Source: NBLH01 sp050296515 (lineage in GTDB: Bacteria; Bacteroidota; Bacteroidia; Bacteroidales; NBLH01). Taken from it: a DNA stretch of 64,000 bases. The DNA is taken from positions 1 through 64,000 of the forward strand of contig JBNKRJ010000064.1 in the NCBI GenBank assembly GCA_050296515.1, given 5' to 3'. The notes below the pieces were generated by a model. That model was not told the DNA's origin. It did no database searches and saw only the letters and a program-made list of their open reading frames with translations. Shown one piece after another: positions 17,688-26,962 of this stretch; position 1 is the stretch's first letter, and each line of letters begins with the position of its first letter. The position numbers and the translations under genes were made by a program.

Positions 17688-18152
17688 ATGAAGAAGCTGC
17701 CTTTTACTTTACTAATTTCTGTAATATCAATTTCATTAATGGGCCAGGTGCAAACTGACTCTATAAAAACAGCAACTACTCTTGAAGAAATTTTCACAAT
17801 CTGTAATTCATCTGGACCTGAAGAAGCTACCAATGATGGAGAAATTATTTTCGAAAGGCTGGCCCCATACATAGTTTGTATGTGCAAAGACGAGAGAAGA
17901 GACAAAAAAACGGCTTCGGACTACAACATTCCGGCAGAGAGAAAAATCATTGATCAATTTGGAGCAGAAATCAAAAAGTGGCTCGAAGACTACGATAATT
18001 ACAAAATAACCAAATACCTGACCCAAACAAAGGACAATGGAGAAAACTGGCATGCATTGGAAATAGCATTCAGTAAAAACAAAAACAGTAAAAAGGTAAT
18101 CTTTGGATTTATAAAACTTGGAGACTCGTTCTTATTAGGTGATATTGACTAA
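17688..18152 (+). CDS. Exported small hypothetical protein
   Basis: ATG 17688 gives a 154-residue protein with a signal peptide (MKKLPFTLLISVISISLMGQ). The mature part is rich in charged and Cys residues (two Cys in ICNSSGPEE and IVCMCKDERR), with no family recognised. An upstream ATG at 17637 lacks a signal-like start. It follows the AraC-like regulator by about 105 bases and could be its target. Confidence 0.6.
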   Translation: MKKLPFTLLISVISISLMGQVQTDSIKTATTLEEIFTICNSSGPEEATNDGEIIFERLAPYIVCMCKDERRDKKTASDYNIPAERKIIDQFGAEIKKWLEDYDNYKITKYLTQTKDNGENWHALEIAFSKNKNSKKVIFGFIKLGDSFLLGDID

Positions 18153-18240
18153 TAATAAATCTACTCCCTCTAAGCTCTGTTTTTTTTACAATCTTTATTC
18201 AAAAATTAGATTTTATGATCTAAGAAATGCTTATTTTTGG

Positions 18241-18612
18241 TTAATCCTCACTTACTTGAGCAAGTAGTTCTTTTTCAGTCCCTTCCAGGTAATCTTCAAA
18301 CCAGTTTTTTACATAATTATAAAGATCAAAAGCAAGCATACTCTCCCCCTTCTCTAATCTCCCCTGAAATTGCATTAAATCTTTCACAAACTCCATGTGC
18401 CTGATTTCGTGCTTCTCAAACGATAAAATTTCATATTTTTCAAGCAATAAACCCGCTGCAATGAAAAACTGCTCTGAATAAAAACTAATCCCATGAAGCA
18501 ACTCTAAAACTTCTGCACCACAATTTTTCTTTTGTATAGCTTTCGAAAATGTTTCAATGAGGTTCGCAATTTTTTCTTTGTTCTCCTTAATTGTGTCAAT
18601 CGTCACACCCAT
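18241..18612 (-). CDS. Small helical hypothetical protein
   Basis: From ATG 18612 (MGVTIDTIKENKEKIANLIE) it encodes 123 residues of largely helical, acidic character without a signal peptide. An upstream in-frame start at 18654 would add 14 residues. A family was not recognised. It converges with the gene at 17688. Confidence 0.6.
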   Translation of the reverse strand: MGVTIDTIKENKEKIANLIETFSKAIQKKNCGAEVLELLHGISFYSEQFFIAAGLLLEKYEILSFEKHEIRHMEFVKDLMQFQGRLEKGESMLAFDLYNYVKNWFEDYLEGTEKELLAQVSED

Positions 18613-18838
18613 AATATTTAGTTTTGGCTTTATGCTGAATTGTTCTATTAGCATCGCAAATATCTAATAAAAAAAGCTCTGATACAATGACTAAAATCAG
18701 TATGCCTTTTATCAGCCTGCAAACATAAGAAATGCATAAATTCTTACAAATTATTAACATTTATTAAGCATTGTAATTTATGGGTTTTTAGTATGTGGAA
18801 TTTTTAACTTAATTTTGTCAGGTTTTTAAATTTAGTGT

Positions 18839-19351
18839 ATGCAAAAATTAGTTTTCGCTCTTTTTTTGGTTGCGGTATTCTTCATTAACATAATAATTGT
18901 AGACTCCTGCAGTTCTTCAGATAAGGAAAGTGAGAATACAGATTCGCTACAGACAGTTCAAAACAAAACCTTTGCAGTAGGCGATTATAACTTTGCCATT
19001 CTCCAGGGCTCAGAATTCATAAAATACAACAAAGCCATTTACCAAAGGGGAGATGAAGTATACATGGTGTTAGAAAATGTGGGCCCTTTTGCCCGTGGCA
19101 CCGATAGCCTTAACTTTGCTGAAATGAAGCTTGAAGTTACGGATGCAATAGGACAGGTAATCACCATCAGAGAAAATCTTTTTGGTGAAAGAGGTCATAG
19201 TGATTTTACAAACAACATGATTGACAAGCCTTACGCCTCTTATTCCTCTGATTTGAAAGACAAACCAGGGAAATACTCTATGTCGGTAACTGTTTTCGAC
19301 TTGGTTAGAAAAGACAGTATTGTGATTTATGATGATTTCTTTTTGGAATAG
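18839..19351 (+). CDS. Putative lipoprotein
   Basis: 170 residues with an N-terminal hydrophobic segment and a lipobox-like IIVDSC (Cys 24), followed by a Ser/acidic linker and a beta-rich domain (about 45-170) with GDYNFAILQGSEFIKYNK and MKLEVTDAIGQVITIRENLF. It probably sits at the inner face of an outer membrane. No family recognised. Confidence 0.7.
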   Translation: MQKLVFALFLVAVFFINIIIVDSCSSSDKESENTDSLQTVQNKTFAVGDYNFAILQGSEFIKYNKAIYQRGDEVYMVLENVGPFARGTDSLNFAEMKLEVTDAIGQVITIRENLFGERGHSDFTNNMIDKPYASYSSDLKDKPGKYSMSVTVFDLVRKDSIVIYDDFFLE

Positions 19352-19482
19352 ACAAATCTCCGGTATCGACCACAGGTCTTGTTTTTTTTCAAACAGCTAA
19401 TTTTAAGTTAACTAACATAATTTCAAACACACTTATCAGCTGTTGGTTCCAGACAAATTTGTCATTTAATTAAAAGTTTGTA

Positions 19483-19956
19483 TTAATATTCCGTTTTATC
19501 TTCCAGCTCGCTCCACATTTGAAACGAAACAATTGCTTCGTCACGCAGAAAAGGGATTGCTTTTACTCTCCTTTTTTCTTCAGGAGTATCAAGTTCTTCA
19601 TAGATAAAAGCATCATCAAAGCCAATGTTTCTTGCATCTTTCTTTGTATTGCCGTAGTAAATAGTGTCAATATGTGCCCAATAAATCGCACCAAAACACA
19701 TTGGACATGGTTCGCATGAGGTATAAACCTCACATCCACTTAAGTCAAAAGTACCAAGCTCTTTTGCTGCTTTTCTTATCGCATTTACCTCAGCATGGGC
19801 AGTAGGATCATTATCTATGGTAACCGAATTTGCCGAACCAGCTATAATCTGGCCATCTTTCACTATAACAGCACCAAACGGACCACCACCTTTTTTTACA
19901 CTGTCAATAGAGAGTCTAATAGCTTCACGCATAAACTCTATGTTTGCTTTACTCAT
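19483..19956 (-). CDS. Guanine deaminase-like nucleoside/base deaminase
   Basis: A 157-residue zinc deaminase of the cytidine-deaminase fold. The zinc site is HAEVNAIR (residues about 53-60) with CEPCPMC at about 81-87. The N-terminus with VKKGGGPFGAVIVKDG and the C-terminal region NIGFDDAFIYEEL resemble Bacillus GuaD, which turns guanine into xanthine, more than TadA. Its ATG (19954-19956) directly follows the stop of the moeB-like gene (19957-19959), so translation is probably coupled. Confidence 0.85.
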   Translation of the reverse strand: MSKANIEFMREAIRLSIDSVKKGGGPFGAVIVKDGQIIAGSANSVTIDNDPTAHAEVNAIRKAAKELGTFDLSGCEVYTSCEPCPMCFGAIYWAHIDTIYYGNTKKDARNIGFDDAFIYEELDTPEEKRRVKAIPFLRDEAIVSFQMWSELEDKTEY

Positions 19957-21072
19957 CTATTCTTTCTTCTTCGTTTCTGAATATATTACAGGAAAATCAT
20001 GTGCCAACCAGGCCTGAATACCACCCCCCAGGTTATAAACTTTGTTTAAACGCCTGGTGTCCTCAAGCTCTTCAATTATTGCAGCACTATTCATACCTTT
20101 TTCACAGACCAAAACAACATCTTTTTCTCCGGAAAGCAGCTCTGGTTTCTCAAGGAGTTGACCAACAGGTATATGCTGGCTTTCAATATGATAGGCATTA
20201 AACAACTCCAGTTCTCTAATATCAATTACTTCCACCTCATTATTTCTTATCTTTTCATAAAGATCTGAAGCAGATATTTCTGGCACATCGGGGAATTCAT
20301 CATGACAAAAGTCGCCGTATTCTCCTAAATTTTTAATATTTGCGGCAGGTTCATGGCGCTTTATGGTCAGAATGTTATGTTCCATTCTCAAGGTATCAAT
20401 CATCAACAGTTTACCGCTCAATACCTCACCTGTTCCAGTAATCATTTTTATCACTTCATTGGCCTGGTAACTTCCAATAATACCAGGTAAAACACCCATT
20501 ACTCCAATTTGTGAACAGGAAAGCATTTCTGAAGAATCAGGTTCTTCCGGAACTAAACAACGATAAGTGGGCCCATTTTGATAATTAAAAACTGCTACCT
20601 GTCCTTCGAATTTGTAAATGGCGCCAAAAACCAAGGGTTTACCAGTGATAACGCAGGCATCATTGACAAGGAAACGTGTTGGAAAATTATCGGAACCATC
20701 TACAATAATATCATAACCAGCAAAAAGCTCAAGAGCATTTTCTTTGGTGAGCATGGTATTATGGATGTTAAACTGAATGTATGGATTAAGAGCTGCCAAT
20801 TTTTTGGCTGCAACTTTAGCCTTTGGCTTACCAATATCATCAGTTCCAAAAAGAATTTGTCTTTGCAAATTGCTTTCGTCAACAAAATCAAAATCGCAAA
20901 TTCCAACAGTACCAACACCTGCTGCTGTAAGGTACTGCAGGATGGGACACCCTAAACCTCCTGCACCAACAACCAGTACTTTTGCCTGTTTTAATCTATT
21001 CTGTCCTTCCGGCCCAATTTCCGACAAAATCAAATGCCGGTTATATCTTTTTATTTCTTCCTTTGATAACAT
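19957..21072 (-). CDS. moeB: MoeB/ThiF-type adenylyltransferase with rhodanese domain
   Basis: Activates the C-terminal glycine of a MoaD/ThiS-like sulfur carrier with ATP. Residues 1-245 are the E1-like domain: VLVVGAGGLGCPILQYL (about 31-47), DESNLQRQILF and NDACVITGKPLVFGAIYKFEGQ. The C-terminal about 100 residues are rhodanese, with the loop VLVCEKGMNSAA and the sulfur-carrying Cys. The zinc CxxC pairs usual in MoeB are not complete (PTYRCLVPE has one Cys; KRHEPAANIK has none). It is coupled to the guanine deaminase gene. ThiF or MoeZ-like roles are alternatives. Confidence 0.85.
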   Translation of the reverse strand: MLSKEEIKRYNRHLILSEIGPEGQNRLKQAKVLVVGAGGLGCPILQYLTAAGVGTVGICDFDFVDESNLQRQILFGTDDIGKPKAKVAAKKLAALNPYIQFNIHNTMLTKENALELFAGYDIIVDGSDNFPTRFLVNDACVITGKPLVFGAIYKFEGQVAVFNYQNGPTYRCLVPEEPDSSEMLSCSQIGVMGVLPGIIGSYQANEVIKMITGTGEVLSGKLLMIDTLRMEHNILTIKRHEPAANIKNLGEYGDFCHDEFPDVPEISASDLYEKIRNNEVEVIDIRELELFNAYHIESQHIPVGQLLEKPELLSGEKDVVLVCEKGMNSAAIIEELEDTRRLNKVYNLGGGIQAWLAHDFPVIYSETKKKE

Positions 21073-21297
21073 ACTAATTTGTGCAAGGCAGACAAAATTA
21101 GTAAATCAGTATTAAGTTTCAAGGAAAATGCAAGATTTTATAGATTAGATCCTATCCAAAAAGTCATTTTCATGCAAAGGACGTTAAAGTTTTCGAAAAA
21201 ACGCAAAGAGTAAATAATTGTTTACCAATACTTTGGGTTCTCATTTTTTTCTCATGCGTTCTTTTCGTGGAATTATTAATCTTTCAAGTACTCCGTT

Positions 21298-22857
21298 TTA
21301 GTTTGCTATTAACTTTCCCTTTATTTTGTCTTCGAATGCAGAGAGTGCAGCTTTGGAGCCTTCACCCATCGCAATCACTATTTGTTTGTAAGGTACAACC
21401 GAAACATCGCCTGCAGCATAAATTCCTGGTTTGGTTGTTCTACAGTGAGCATCCACAACAATTTCCCCAAATTTGTTCATTTCAACAAGGTCAGTAAACG
21501 CCTTGCTGTTTGCTACTAATCCAATTTGCACAAATACGCCATCCAGTTCAAGGGTCTCTGCTTCATCACTTTCCCTGTTTTTGTATTTTAGCGATGTAAC
21601 TTTACTCCCATCACCTTCAATACTTAAAGTTTGAGCATTGGTAATAATGTTTACATGAGAAAGTTCTTTTAACTTGTCCTGAAGTATCTGGTCCCCTTTC
21701 AAATCCGGCAAAAACTCCAGTACTGTAACATGCGAAGCAATACCTGCCAGGTCAATAGCTGCCTCTAAACCGGAATTTCCCCCACCTATTACAGCTACCC
21801 GTTTATTTTTGTAAAAAGGGCCATCGCAATGGGCACAAAACGCCACGCCAGAGCCAATGTATTCCTTTTCACCAGGTACATTTAATCTGCGCCAACTGGC
21901 TCCTGTAGCTATAACCAGTGCAGGAGCAACAAAAGTTTCATCCAGTGAAGTTTTTAAATGCTTTAAGCCATCAACTATTTGAGTGCTTTCGATCTTGCGA
22001 TTTTCCAATACATCTATCTCGTATTCACCTAAATGCGAGCGTAAATTTGCGGTGAGTTTACTTCCTGTAGTTTGTGGAACTGAAATCATGTTGTCAATAG
22101 CCAATGTTTCGTTAAGCTGACCACCAACCTGTTCAGCAACAATAGCCACACTGAAGCCTTTTCTCGCAGAATAAATAGCCGCAGAAATTCCGGCAGGACC
22201 ACCACCAGCTACAATCACATCATACTCTTTAGCTGCTAAATCTGAAGGACTAAAATCCGTACCTGATTTTTCCTCAATTTTGCTTAGCAATTCGCCCATA
22301 GAAGAACGCCCAACATGTAACAACTCACCGTTTACATAAACAGCTGGAACTGCCTGTATATTAAGTGCTTTAATCTCATCCTTATTAATGGCACCATCGA
22401 TAATTTCGTGGTTTATATTGGGATTGAGCATGGTCATCACGTTCAACGCCTGGGCAACATCCGGGCAATTGGTACAAGTTAATGAGATGTAACTTTTTAA
22501 TGTTATGTTGCCTTTTAAAGCTTTGATTCTTGCTGTAACAGTTTCATCGGGCAGGTTTTTACCAATACCATCCATATTAAGCACTGCAAGTAACAATGTT
22601 GAAAACTCATGGCCCGTTGGAACCGTTCTGAAATTAATGCCTACGTCTTTTCCATTTTCAAGAACTCTGAGCGATAATTCAGTTCCCTCGGAAACATTCA
22701 GTTCAACTTTATCTGAGCAGGCTGCCACTTCAGTAAGCAGTTCAACAAGTTCATTTTTACTTGGGTGCGAAGATGCCACCTCCACTTTAAGAGTGTAATT
22801 ATTTTTCAGATTGCTAAAAAGGCTAACAACCTGGTCTTTTAAACTTTGGTCTAACAT
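21298..22857 (-). CDS. ahpF: Alkyl hydroperoxide reductase subunit F
   Basis: NAD(P)H- and FAD-dependent disulfide reductase that recharges AhpC. Residues 1-200 form the two N-terminal thioredoxin-like domains with C128-TN-C131; the FAD motif GGGPAG is at 218-223; the redox-active C341-AH-C344 lies in FCAHCDGPFYKNK; the second nucleotide motif VIGGGNSGLEAA follows. The C-terminal GIYAAGDVS FAD motif is present. Length 519 is normal. It lies 186 bases downstream of ahpC on the same strand, separated by a long hairpin. Confidence 0.97.
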   Translation of the reverse strand: MLDQSLKDQVVSLFSNLKNNYTLKVEVASSHPSKNELVELLTEVAACSDKVELNVSEGTELSLRVLENGKDVGINFRTVPTGHEFSTLLLAVLNMDGIGKNLPDETVTARIKALKGNITLKSYISLTCTNCPDVAQALNVMTMLNPNINHEIIDGAINKDEIKALNIQAVPAVYVNGELLHVGRSSMGELLSKIEEKSGTDFSPSDLAAKEYDVIVAGGGPAGISAAIYSARKGFSVAIVAEQVGGQLNETLAIDNMISVPQTTGSKLTANLRSHLGEYEIDVLENRKIESTQIVDGLKHLKTSLDETFVAPALVIATGASWRRLNVPGEKEYIGSGVAFCAHCDGPFYKNKRVAVIGGGNSGLEAAIDLAGIASHVTVLEFLPDLKGDQILQDKLKELSHVNIITNAQTLSIEGDGSKVTSLKYKNRESDEAETLELDGVFVQIGLVANSKAFTDLVEMNKFGEIVVDAHCRTTKPGIYAAGDVSVVPYKQIVIAMGEGSKAALSAFEDKIKGKLIAN

Positions 22858-22972
22858 GATGTTTGCGATTAAATATTGGAAATTAAAACTTCGTAATTAG
22901 CAGATATTGAACTAATTACCGGATGCGAGCTTTAAATTAGCTAGAGTGTTAGTTTTAGATTGAGAAGAGAAG

Positions 22973-23024
22973 AAAGTTTCGACTTTGTTTAAAATGATGT
23001 CAGACAATACGAAGTCGAAACTTT
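22973..23024 (-). terminator. Hairpin between ahpC and ahpF (partial terminator)
   Basis: AAAGTTTCGACTT (22973-22985) pairs exactly with AAGTCGAAACTTT (23012-23024). Read on the minus strand, it follows the ahpC stop and is followed by a pyrimidine-rich CTTCTCTTCTC run. It may cause partial termination so that ahpC is made in excess over ahpF, or it may stabilise the ahpC message. Confidence 0.55.
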
Positions 23025-23043
23025 TTTTGAAGCAACTTGCCTC

Positions 23044-23607
23044 TTATATTTTACCTACAAGGTCAATACCTGGCTTAAGAGTTTCTTTACCTTTCTCCCA
23101 TTTTGCAGGACAAACTTCTGATGGGTGCTCAGCAACAAACTGAAGAGCCTGTAAGCGACGTAATAATTCGTCAGCGTTACGACCAACGTTTCCTGCAATC
23201 ACTTCGTAAGCAACTATCTCGCCTTGTGGGTTTACGATAAATGTTCCACGCTCAGCCAATCCAACTTCTTCAATCATTACTTCAAAACCTCTTGATAAAA
23301 CACCAGTTGGGTCTGCCAACATAGGGTATTGAATCTTCTTGATAGTTTCTGACGCATCTTTCCATGCTTTGTGCACGAAATGGGTGTCTGTTGAAACTGA
23401 ATAAACTTCACAACCAGCAGCTTTAAACTCGCTGTACTTGTTTGCTAAATCTTCAAGCTCAGTAGGGCATACAAAAGTAAAATCAGCAGGATAAAAGAAA
23501 AATACTGACCATTTTCCTAGTACATCTTGCTTGCTAATAGTTTTAAAATCATCGTTTACGAAAGCTTCAACTTTAAAATCTACGATTTGTTTTCCAATTT
23601 GTGACAT
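23044..23607 (-). CDS. ahpC: Alkyl hydroperoxide reductase subunit C (peroxiredoxin)
   Basis: Typical two-Cys peroxiredoxin reducing hydrogen peroxide and organic hydroperoxides. The peroxidatic Cys is C47 in FTFVCPTELEDLA; the resolving Cys is C166 in SEVCPAKWEKG. Length 187 is exactly as expected for the family, including MSQIGKQIVDFKVEAF at the start. It is the first gene of an ahpC-ahpF pair and has a good promoter match upstream. Confidence 0.98.
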   Translation of the reverse strand: MSQIGKQIVDFKVEAFVNDDFKTISKQDVLGKWSVFFFYPADFTFVCPTELEDLANKYSEFKAAGCEVYSVSTDTHFVHKAWKDASETIKKIQYPMLADPTGVLSRGFEVMIEEVGLAERGTFIVNPQGEIVAYEVIAGNVGRNADELLRRLQALQFVAEHPSEVCPAKWEKGKETLKPGIDLVGKI

Positions 23608-23665
23608 AGTAAAAATTTTTAGTGTTAATTATTATTTTTAAAAAAAATTTTGCTGTTGTTTGAGA

Positions 23666-23697
23666 CAAAAGTAAGGCACTTGTCAATATAAATCAAA
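23666..23697 (-). promoter_or_regulatory. Bacteroidota-type promoter of ahpC
   Basis: On the minus strand TTTG (23694-23697) is followed after 20 bases by TACTTTTG (23666-23673), matching the Bacteroidota vegetative consensus TTTG-N19 -TAnnTTTG apart from one extra spacer base. The -7 element lies 58 bases from the ATG. No OxyR-type site could be called with confidence. Confidence 0.6.
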
Positions 23698-23952
23698 TAG
23701 ATAGTTTTTATCTCGCTATTGACAAAACTTATACCCATTGATTATCAGTCTTTTCATTGCAAAAACCTCATCAAGTAATCTATAAAATTCTTTTTTGGCT
23801 GTATCTAATACACCAATTCTATACCACAACTTAAAACTAAGAACATGAACTAAAATTTAGATTTTGGATTACTTATTCTCAGACTTTCCGTTGGAATATT
23901 AATGTTTTTCCATGGGATTGCTAAAATTGTCATGAAAAATACCGAACACAAA
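23698..23952. other. Gene-free spacer upstream of ahpC
   Basis: Rest of a 345-base gap between the 3' end of the porin-like gene and ahpC. No gene, repeat or RNA was recognised beyond the ahpC promoter. Confidence 0.5.
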
Positions 23953-24708
23953 CTATTTAAACCTTAAAATTAAACCAAAGCTAAAATTAGAAGTAGCATA
24001 AGAAATAGTTGTTTTCTCAACTTCCTCATTCGCTGTTCTGCCAAGCAAATCGGCTTCTGTTTTTCGGTATTCAATTTCGGGGTTCGATATGGAGTAATGG
24101 TAGGAGAACTGAATTCCTACTTTTCGCTTAATATTTATCGGATAAAAGTAGCTTACCCTGATACCTGGAACTAAATCAAACCTTGTGGTTGCTTTTTTTA
24201 CATAATTGATACTTTTTACAAGGCCATTATCGTCCCAGAAATAGATATCAGCGTAGTAAGGCCCGATGGTTTTACTGTATCTGATAAGAAATTCCGGTTC
24301 TATATATAAATCTTTGAAATTAACATAGTAAGAAAGGCCTGCAAAAACGGGAATATCTCTAACCATGTCTGACATATATACACTTACACTATCATTGATG
24401 TTTTGCTCTTTGATCTCATTTTTAAACTTTTTAGAATTTAACAGGTACTTATAATGCCCAAACCCCAAATTGAAACCAAAATGTTTGTAATAAGCAGCTC
24501 CGGCTAATTCAAATCCTGGGTTACTAACCGATTTAGAGGCTATATTCAAAAAAGCAGGGCTCTCAGCACTTTGTTCAGCCTCCTGTGGAATGTTTAAGCC
24601 AATACTCAAATGTCCGCTAAACTCCCATTCTTCTCCTTTTTTACGCTGGCTAAATGCCTGAAAATTAATTAATAACACGAAAATCACTATGCTTAACCGA
24701 TACAGCAT
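23953..24708 (-). CDS. Outer-membrane beta-barrel protein (porin-like)
   Basis: 251 residues with a signal peptide (about 1-20, LINFQAFSQ) and strands with alternating aromatic residues ending in FSFGLILRFK, a typical C-terminal phenylalanine-like beta-signal (here K-terminal). No family was recognised with certainty. Its ATG overlaps the stop of the lipoprotein gene at 24708, so the two are translated together. Confidence 0.7.
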   Translation of the reverse strand: MLYRLSIVIFVLLINFQAFSQRKKGEEWEFSGHLSIGLNIPQEAEQSAESPAFLNIASKSVSNPGFELAGAAYYKHFGFNLGFGHYKYLLNSKKFKNEIKEQNINDSVSVYMSDMVRDIPVFAGLSYYVNFKDLYIEPEFLIRYSKTIGPYYADIYFWDDNGLVKSINYVKKATTRFDLVPGIRVSYFYPINIKRKVGIQFSYHYSISNPEIEYRKTEADLLGRTANEEVEKTTISYATSNFSFGLILRFK

Positions 24709-25286
24709 TATTGTAATTTTAAGGTGAGTGTTTCAGTAGTGTCAGATAATTCGCGATCATCTGCGAGAGTTACCAGTATCATAAATTGCCCGTTGATCTC
24801 CTTGTCAAAACCTTCTTTCAAGGTTAAATCAAAATATTCAATTGGCTTTGAGCTTTCCTGGTTGATTACAGCAGGTAAATCAAAAACTTCCATTTTATTG
24901 CCCAAATCATAATTAAGTGCAGCTTCAAAAAGGTAAGTAACAACACTTCTTACAGGCAGACCATTTTCTGCTGTTACTAAAAGCACATCAATGTCATCTA
25001 CCTTATCAATAATTAAGTACTTGCCTGAGCAATCATTCGCATAAGCATAATCAAATAGTTTTGGAACACGAATCTTTGAGTCCGCTGATTTTGAACTTAA
25101 TAAATGCACACGCATACTGAATTCACTCTGATTAATGGTTGTCTCTGCAACAGGTTCGCCATTTGAATATTGTTGTATGATGACATCCTGCCACTTGTAG
25201 CGGAATCCCTCATCGCAACATGCATGAATTACCAGTAACAGTATACTTCCCAATCCCAACACAATAAACAATTTAGCCCTGGTCAT
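24708..25286 (-). CDS. Putative lipoprotein
   Basis: 192 residues with a signal peptide and lipobox VIHAC (Cys 23) followed directly by a second Cys. The mature part is beta-rich and resembles small Bacteroidota lipoproteins of DUF5034 type, a link I make from pattern only. Four-base overlap with the following porin-like gene points to one envelope module. Confidence 0.65.
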   Translation of the reverse strand: MTRAKLFIVLGLGSILLLVIHACCDEGFRYKWQDVIIQQYSNGEPVAETTINQSEFSMRVHLLSSKSADSKIRVPKLFDYAYANDCSGKYLIIDKVDDIDVLLVTAENGLPVRSVVTYLFEAALNYDLGNKMEVFDLPAVINQESSKPIEYFDLTLKEGFDKEINGQFMILVTLADDRELSDTTETLTLKLQ

Positions 25287-25407
25287 TTAATACTTTTTTA
25301 GATAAAGGTTTTATAAATCAAATATACCAAATTAGAACGGAAACAGAGAGAGATTAGTATTCGATTTCTTTGAATGGGAATATTCAATAGTAGCATTACG
25401 TATATCT

Positions 25408-26025
25408 TCACTTCACTGCCTTTATCACCATGTTTTTTATGAGAACTTCCCCGTTTGTTAACAATCCCAGGATACCTTTGGTGCTTAAGTTTTCATCTTT
25501 CAGTGAATAATCTAAAGTTTTATTACTGTTTAATTTAACTACCAAAAGTTTATTGCTATAAGTAATTTTTAGATTGTTCCAGGTATTGTTTCTTAATTCA
25601 ATGGGTATGGTTTCAATTGTCGGGCCGCCGCCAGGCCTACCCTCAGTTACTTGGGCAAATTCTCCTCTGCCTATTTTTACAGCGTGTTCAATTTCATATA
25701 AATAAACTCGGATGTATTTGTCTTCATCAATATTAAGCATTAATTCGAATAATGAGGCATTTACCATATTTACATCTAAATCAATCTCATAATTTCGAGG
25801 CAACGAATCCTTTAACAGCAGCACTCCCCAATCCATGTTTCCGCCATTTCCTTCTATCATCCCATTATTTGCTTTCCAGTTTTGAGTTAGTATCTTCCAA
25901 TGGGCATTGAGCTTATCATCTTGCTTGTAAATAATTTCTGAAGAATGTTTAAAAATAATGCAAGAAGTAAATGAAAGAACAATGACGAATATGGTTACTT
26001 TATTTATGTTGCCTAAATTCTTCAT
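25408..26025 (-). CDS. Putative lipoprotein with concanavalin-like (DUF1080-type) domain
   Basis: 205 residues; the signal peptide ends in a lipobox FTSC (Cys 22). The rest has the sandwich features of DUF1080 / 3-keto-disaccharide hydrolase-type domains: GNGGNMDWGVLLLKDSLPRN, YEIDLDVNMVNASLFELML, NTWNNLKITYSNKLLVVKLN and GILGLLTNGEVLIKN. A carbohydrate-related role is inferred. It lies 16 bases downstream of panE. Confidence 0.7.
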   Translation of the reverse strand: MKNLGNINKVTIFVIVLSFTSCIIFKHSSEIIYKQDDKLNAHWKILTQNWKANNGMIEGNGGNMDWGVLLLKDSLPRNYEIDLDVNMVNASLFELMLNIDEDKYIRVYLYEIEHAVKIGRGEFAQVTEGRPGGGPTIETIPIELRNNTWNNLKITYSNKLLVVKLNSNKTLDYSLKDENLSTKGILGLLTNGEVLIKNMVIKAVK

Positions 26026-26041
26026 ATATCTTATATTTATG

Positions 26042-26962
26042 TCATTTTCTGGCTTTTAGCTCCACTGGTAAAACACAGTTGTAAACAAACTGATTGACAG
26101 GTGTTTCCACTCCGTATTTTTCACCAAGCCGCACAACAGTTCCGTTTTGATATTCAATTTCGGAAGGTCTTCTTTCCCAAACATCACGGGTTAAAGATGA
26201 AGTTGAATCATAAGGGAAAGTATCGATAAATGAAACTGTTTTATCAACAAAATCAGACGCAATATTTATTCCAATTTTTTGAGAAAGTTTGTATATCTCC
26301 TTCAGTAAATCAATCATCATTAGTCGGGTTTCTTTTAAATCTCTCAGTTCTCCATAGGTTGTGTTACTTACTGCCAATAATCCACTTACGCAAATGGCAA
26401 TGAATTTTTTCCATAACTCAGCTTCAATATCATTAGACATTTTTGAATTTATTCCAGCGTTATCAAAGATGGTTTTCATCTCTTTTGTTCTGGCAGATTC
26501 TGATTTATCCAGCTCTCCAAAAACAATTGTTGGATTTACTCCAAAATGATTAATTACTCCCGGTGATTCTATTTTGCTAATTATTCGGCACAATCCGCCA
26601 AGTATATTTGATTTGTTAATGCTTACACTTAACTCTTCAGCAGCTAAAACTCCATTTTGTAAAGGAAGTACAATGCTGTTAGAATGAATTATTTTTTTTA
26701 ATTCATCACGAATCTCTTTTATTTGCCATGCTTTAACTCCTAGAATAACTAAATCTGGTGCTTTAATTTCGGAGATTTTATCAGTTGCAGTAAATTTTTG
26801 AACATGAAAATCTCCATCAATACTTTTGATTTTTAATCCTTTAGTTTTTAGAGCTTGTAAATGTTCTCCTCTTGCTAAAAATGTTACGTCATATCCGGCA
26901 TTAGCTAATTTAGCTCCAAAAAAACCACCAACGCCACCTGTTCCTATTATTGCAATTTTCAC
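26042..26962 (-). CDS. panE: 2-dehydropantoate 2-reductase (ketopantoate reductase family)
   Basis: NADPH-dependent reductase making pantoate for coenzyme A. Residues 1-15 have the nucleotide motif IIGTGGVGGFFGAKL; VILGVKAWQIKE and LPLQNGVLAAEEL match the ApbA N-domain; ELWKKFIAICVSGLLAV and SSLTRDVWERRPSEIEYQNG match the C-domain, with the catalytic Lys in WKK. It begins with GTG, the first codon of which falls at the left margin of a family 1 repeat, so the repeat inserted directly at its start. A paralogue acting on another substrate is possible. Confidence 0.88.
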   Translation of the reverse strand: MKIAIIGTGGVGGFFGAKLANAGYDVTFLARGEHLQALKTKGLKIKSIDGDFHVQKFTATDKISEIKAPDLVILGVKAWQIKEIRDELKKIIHSNSIVLPLQNGVLAAEELSVSINKSNILGGLCRIISKIESPGVINHFGVNPTIVFGELDKSESARTKEMKTIFDNAGINSKMSNDIEAELWKKFIAICVSGLLAVSNTTYGELRDLKETRLMMIDLLKEIYKLSQKIGINIASDFVDKTVSFIDTFPYDSTSSLTRDVWERRPSEIEYQNGTVVRLGEKYGVETPVNQFVYNCVLPVELKARK

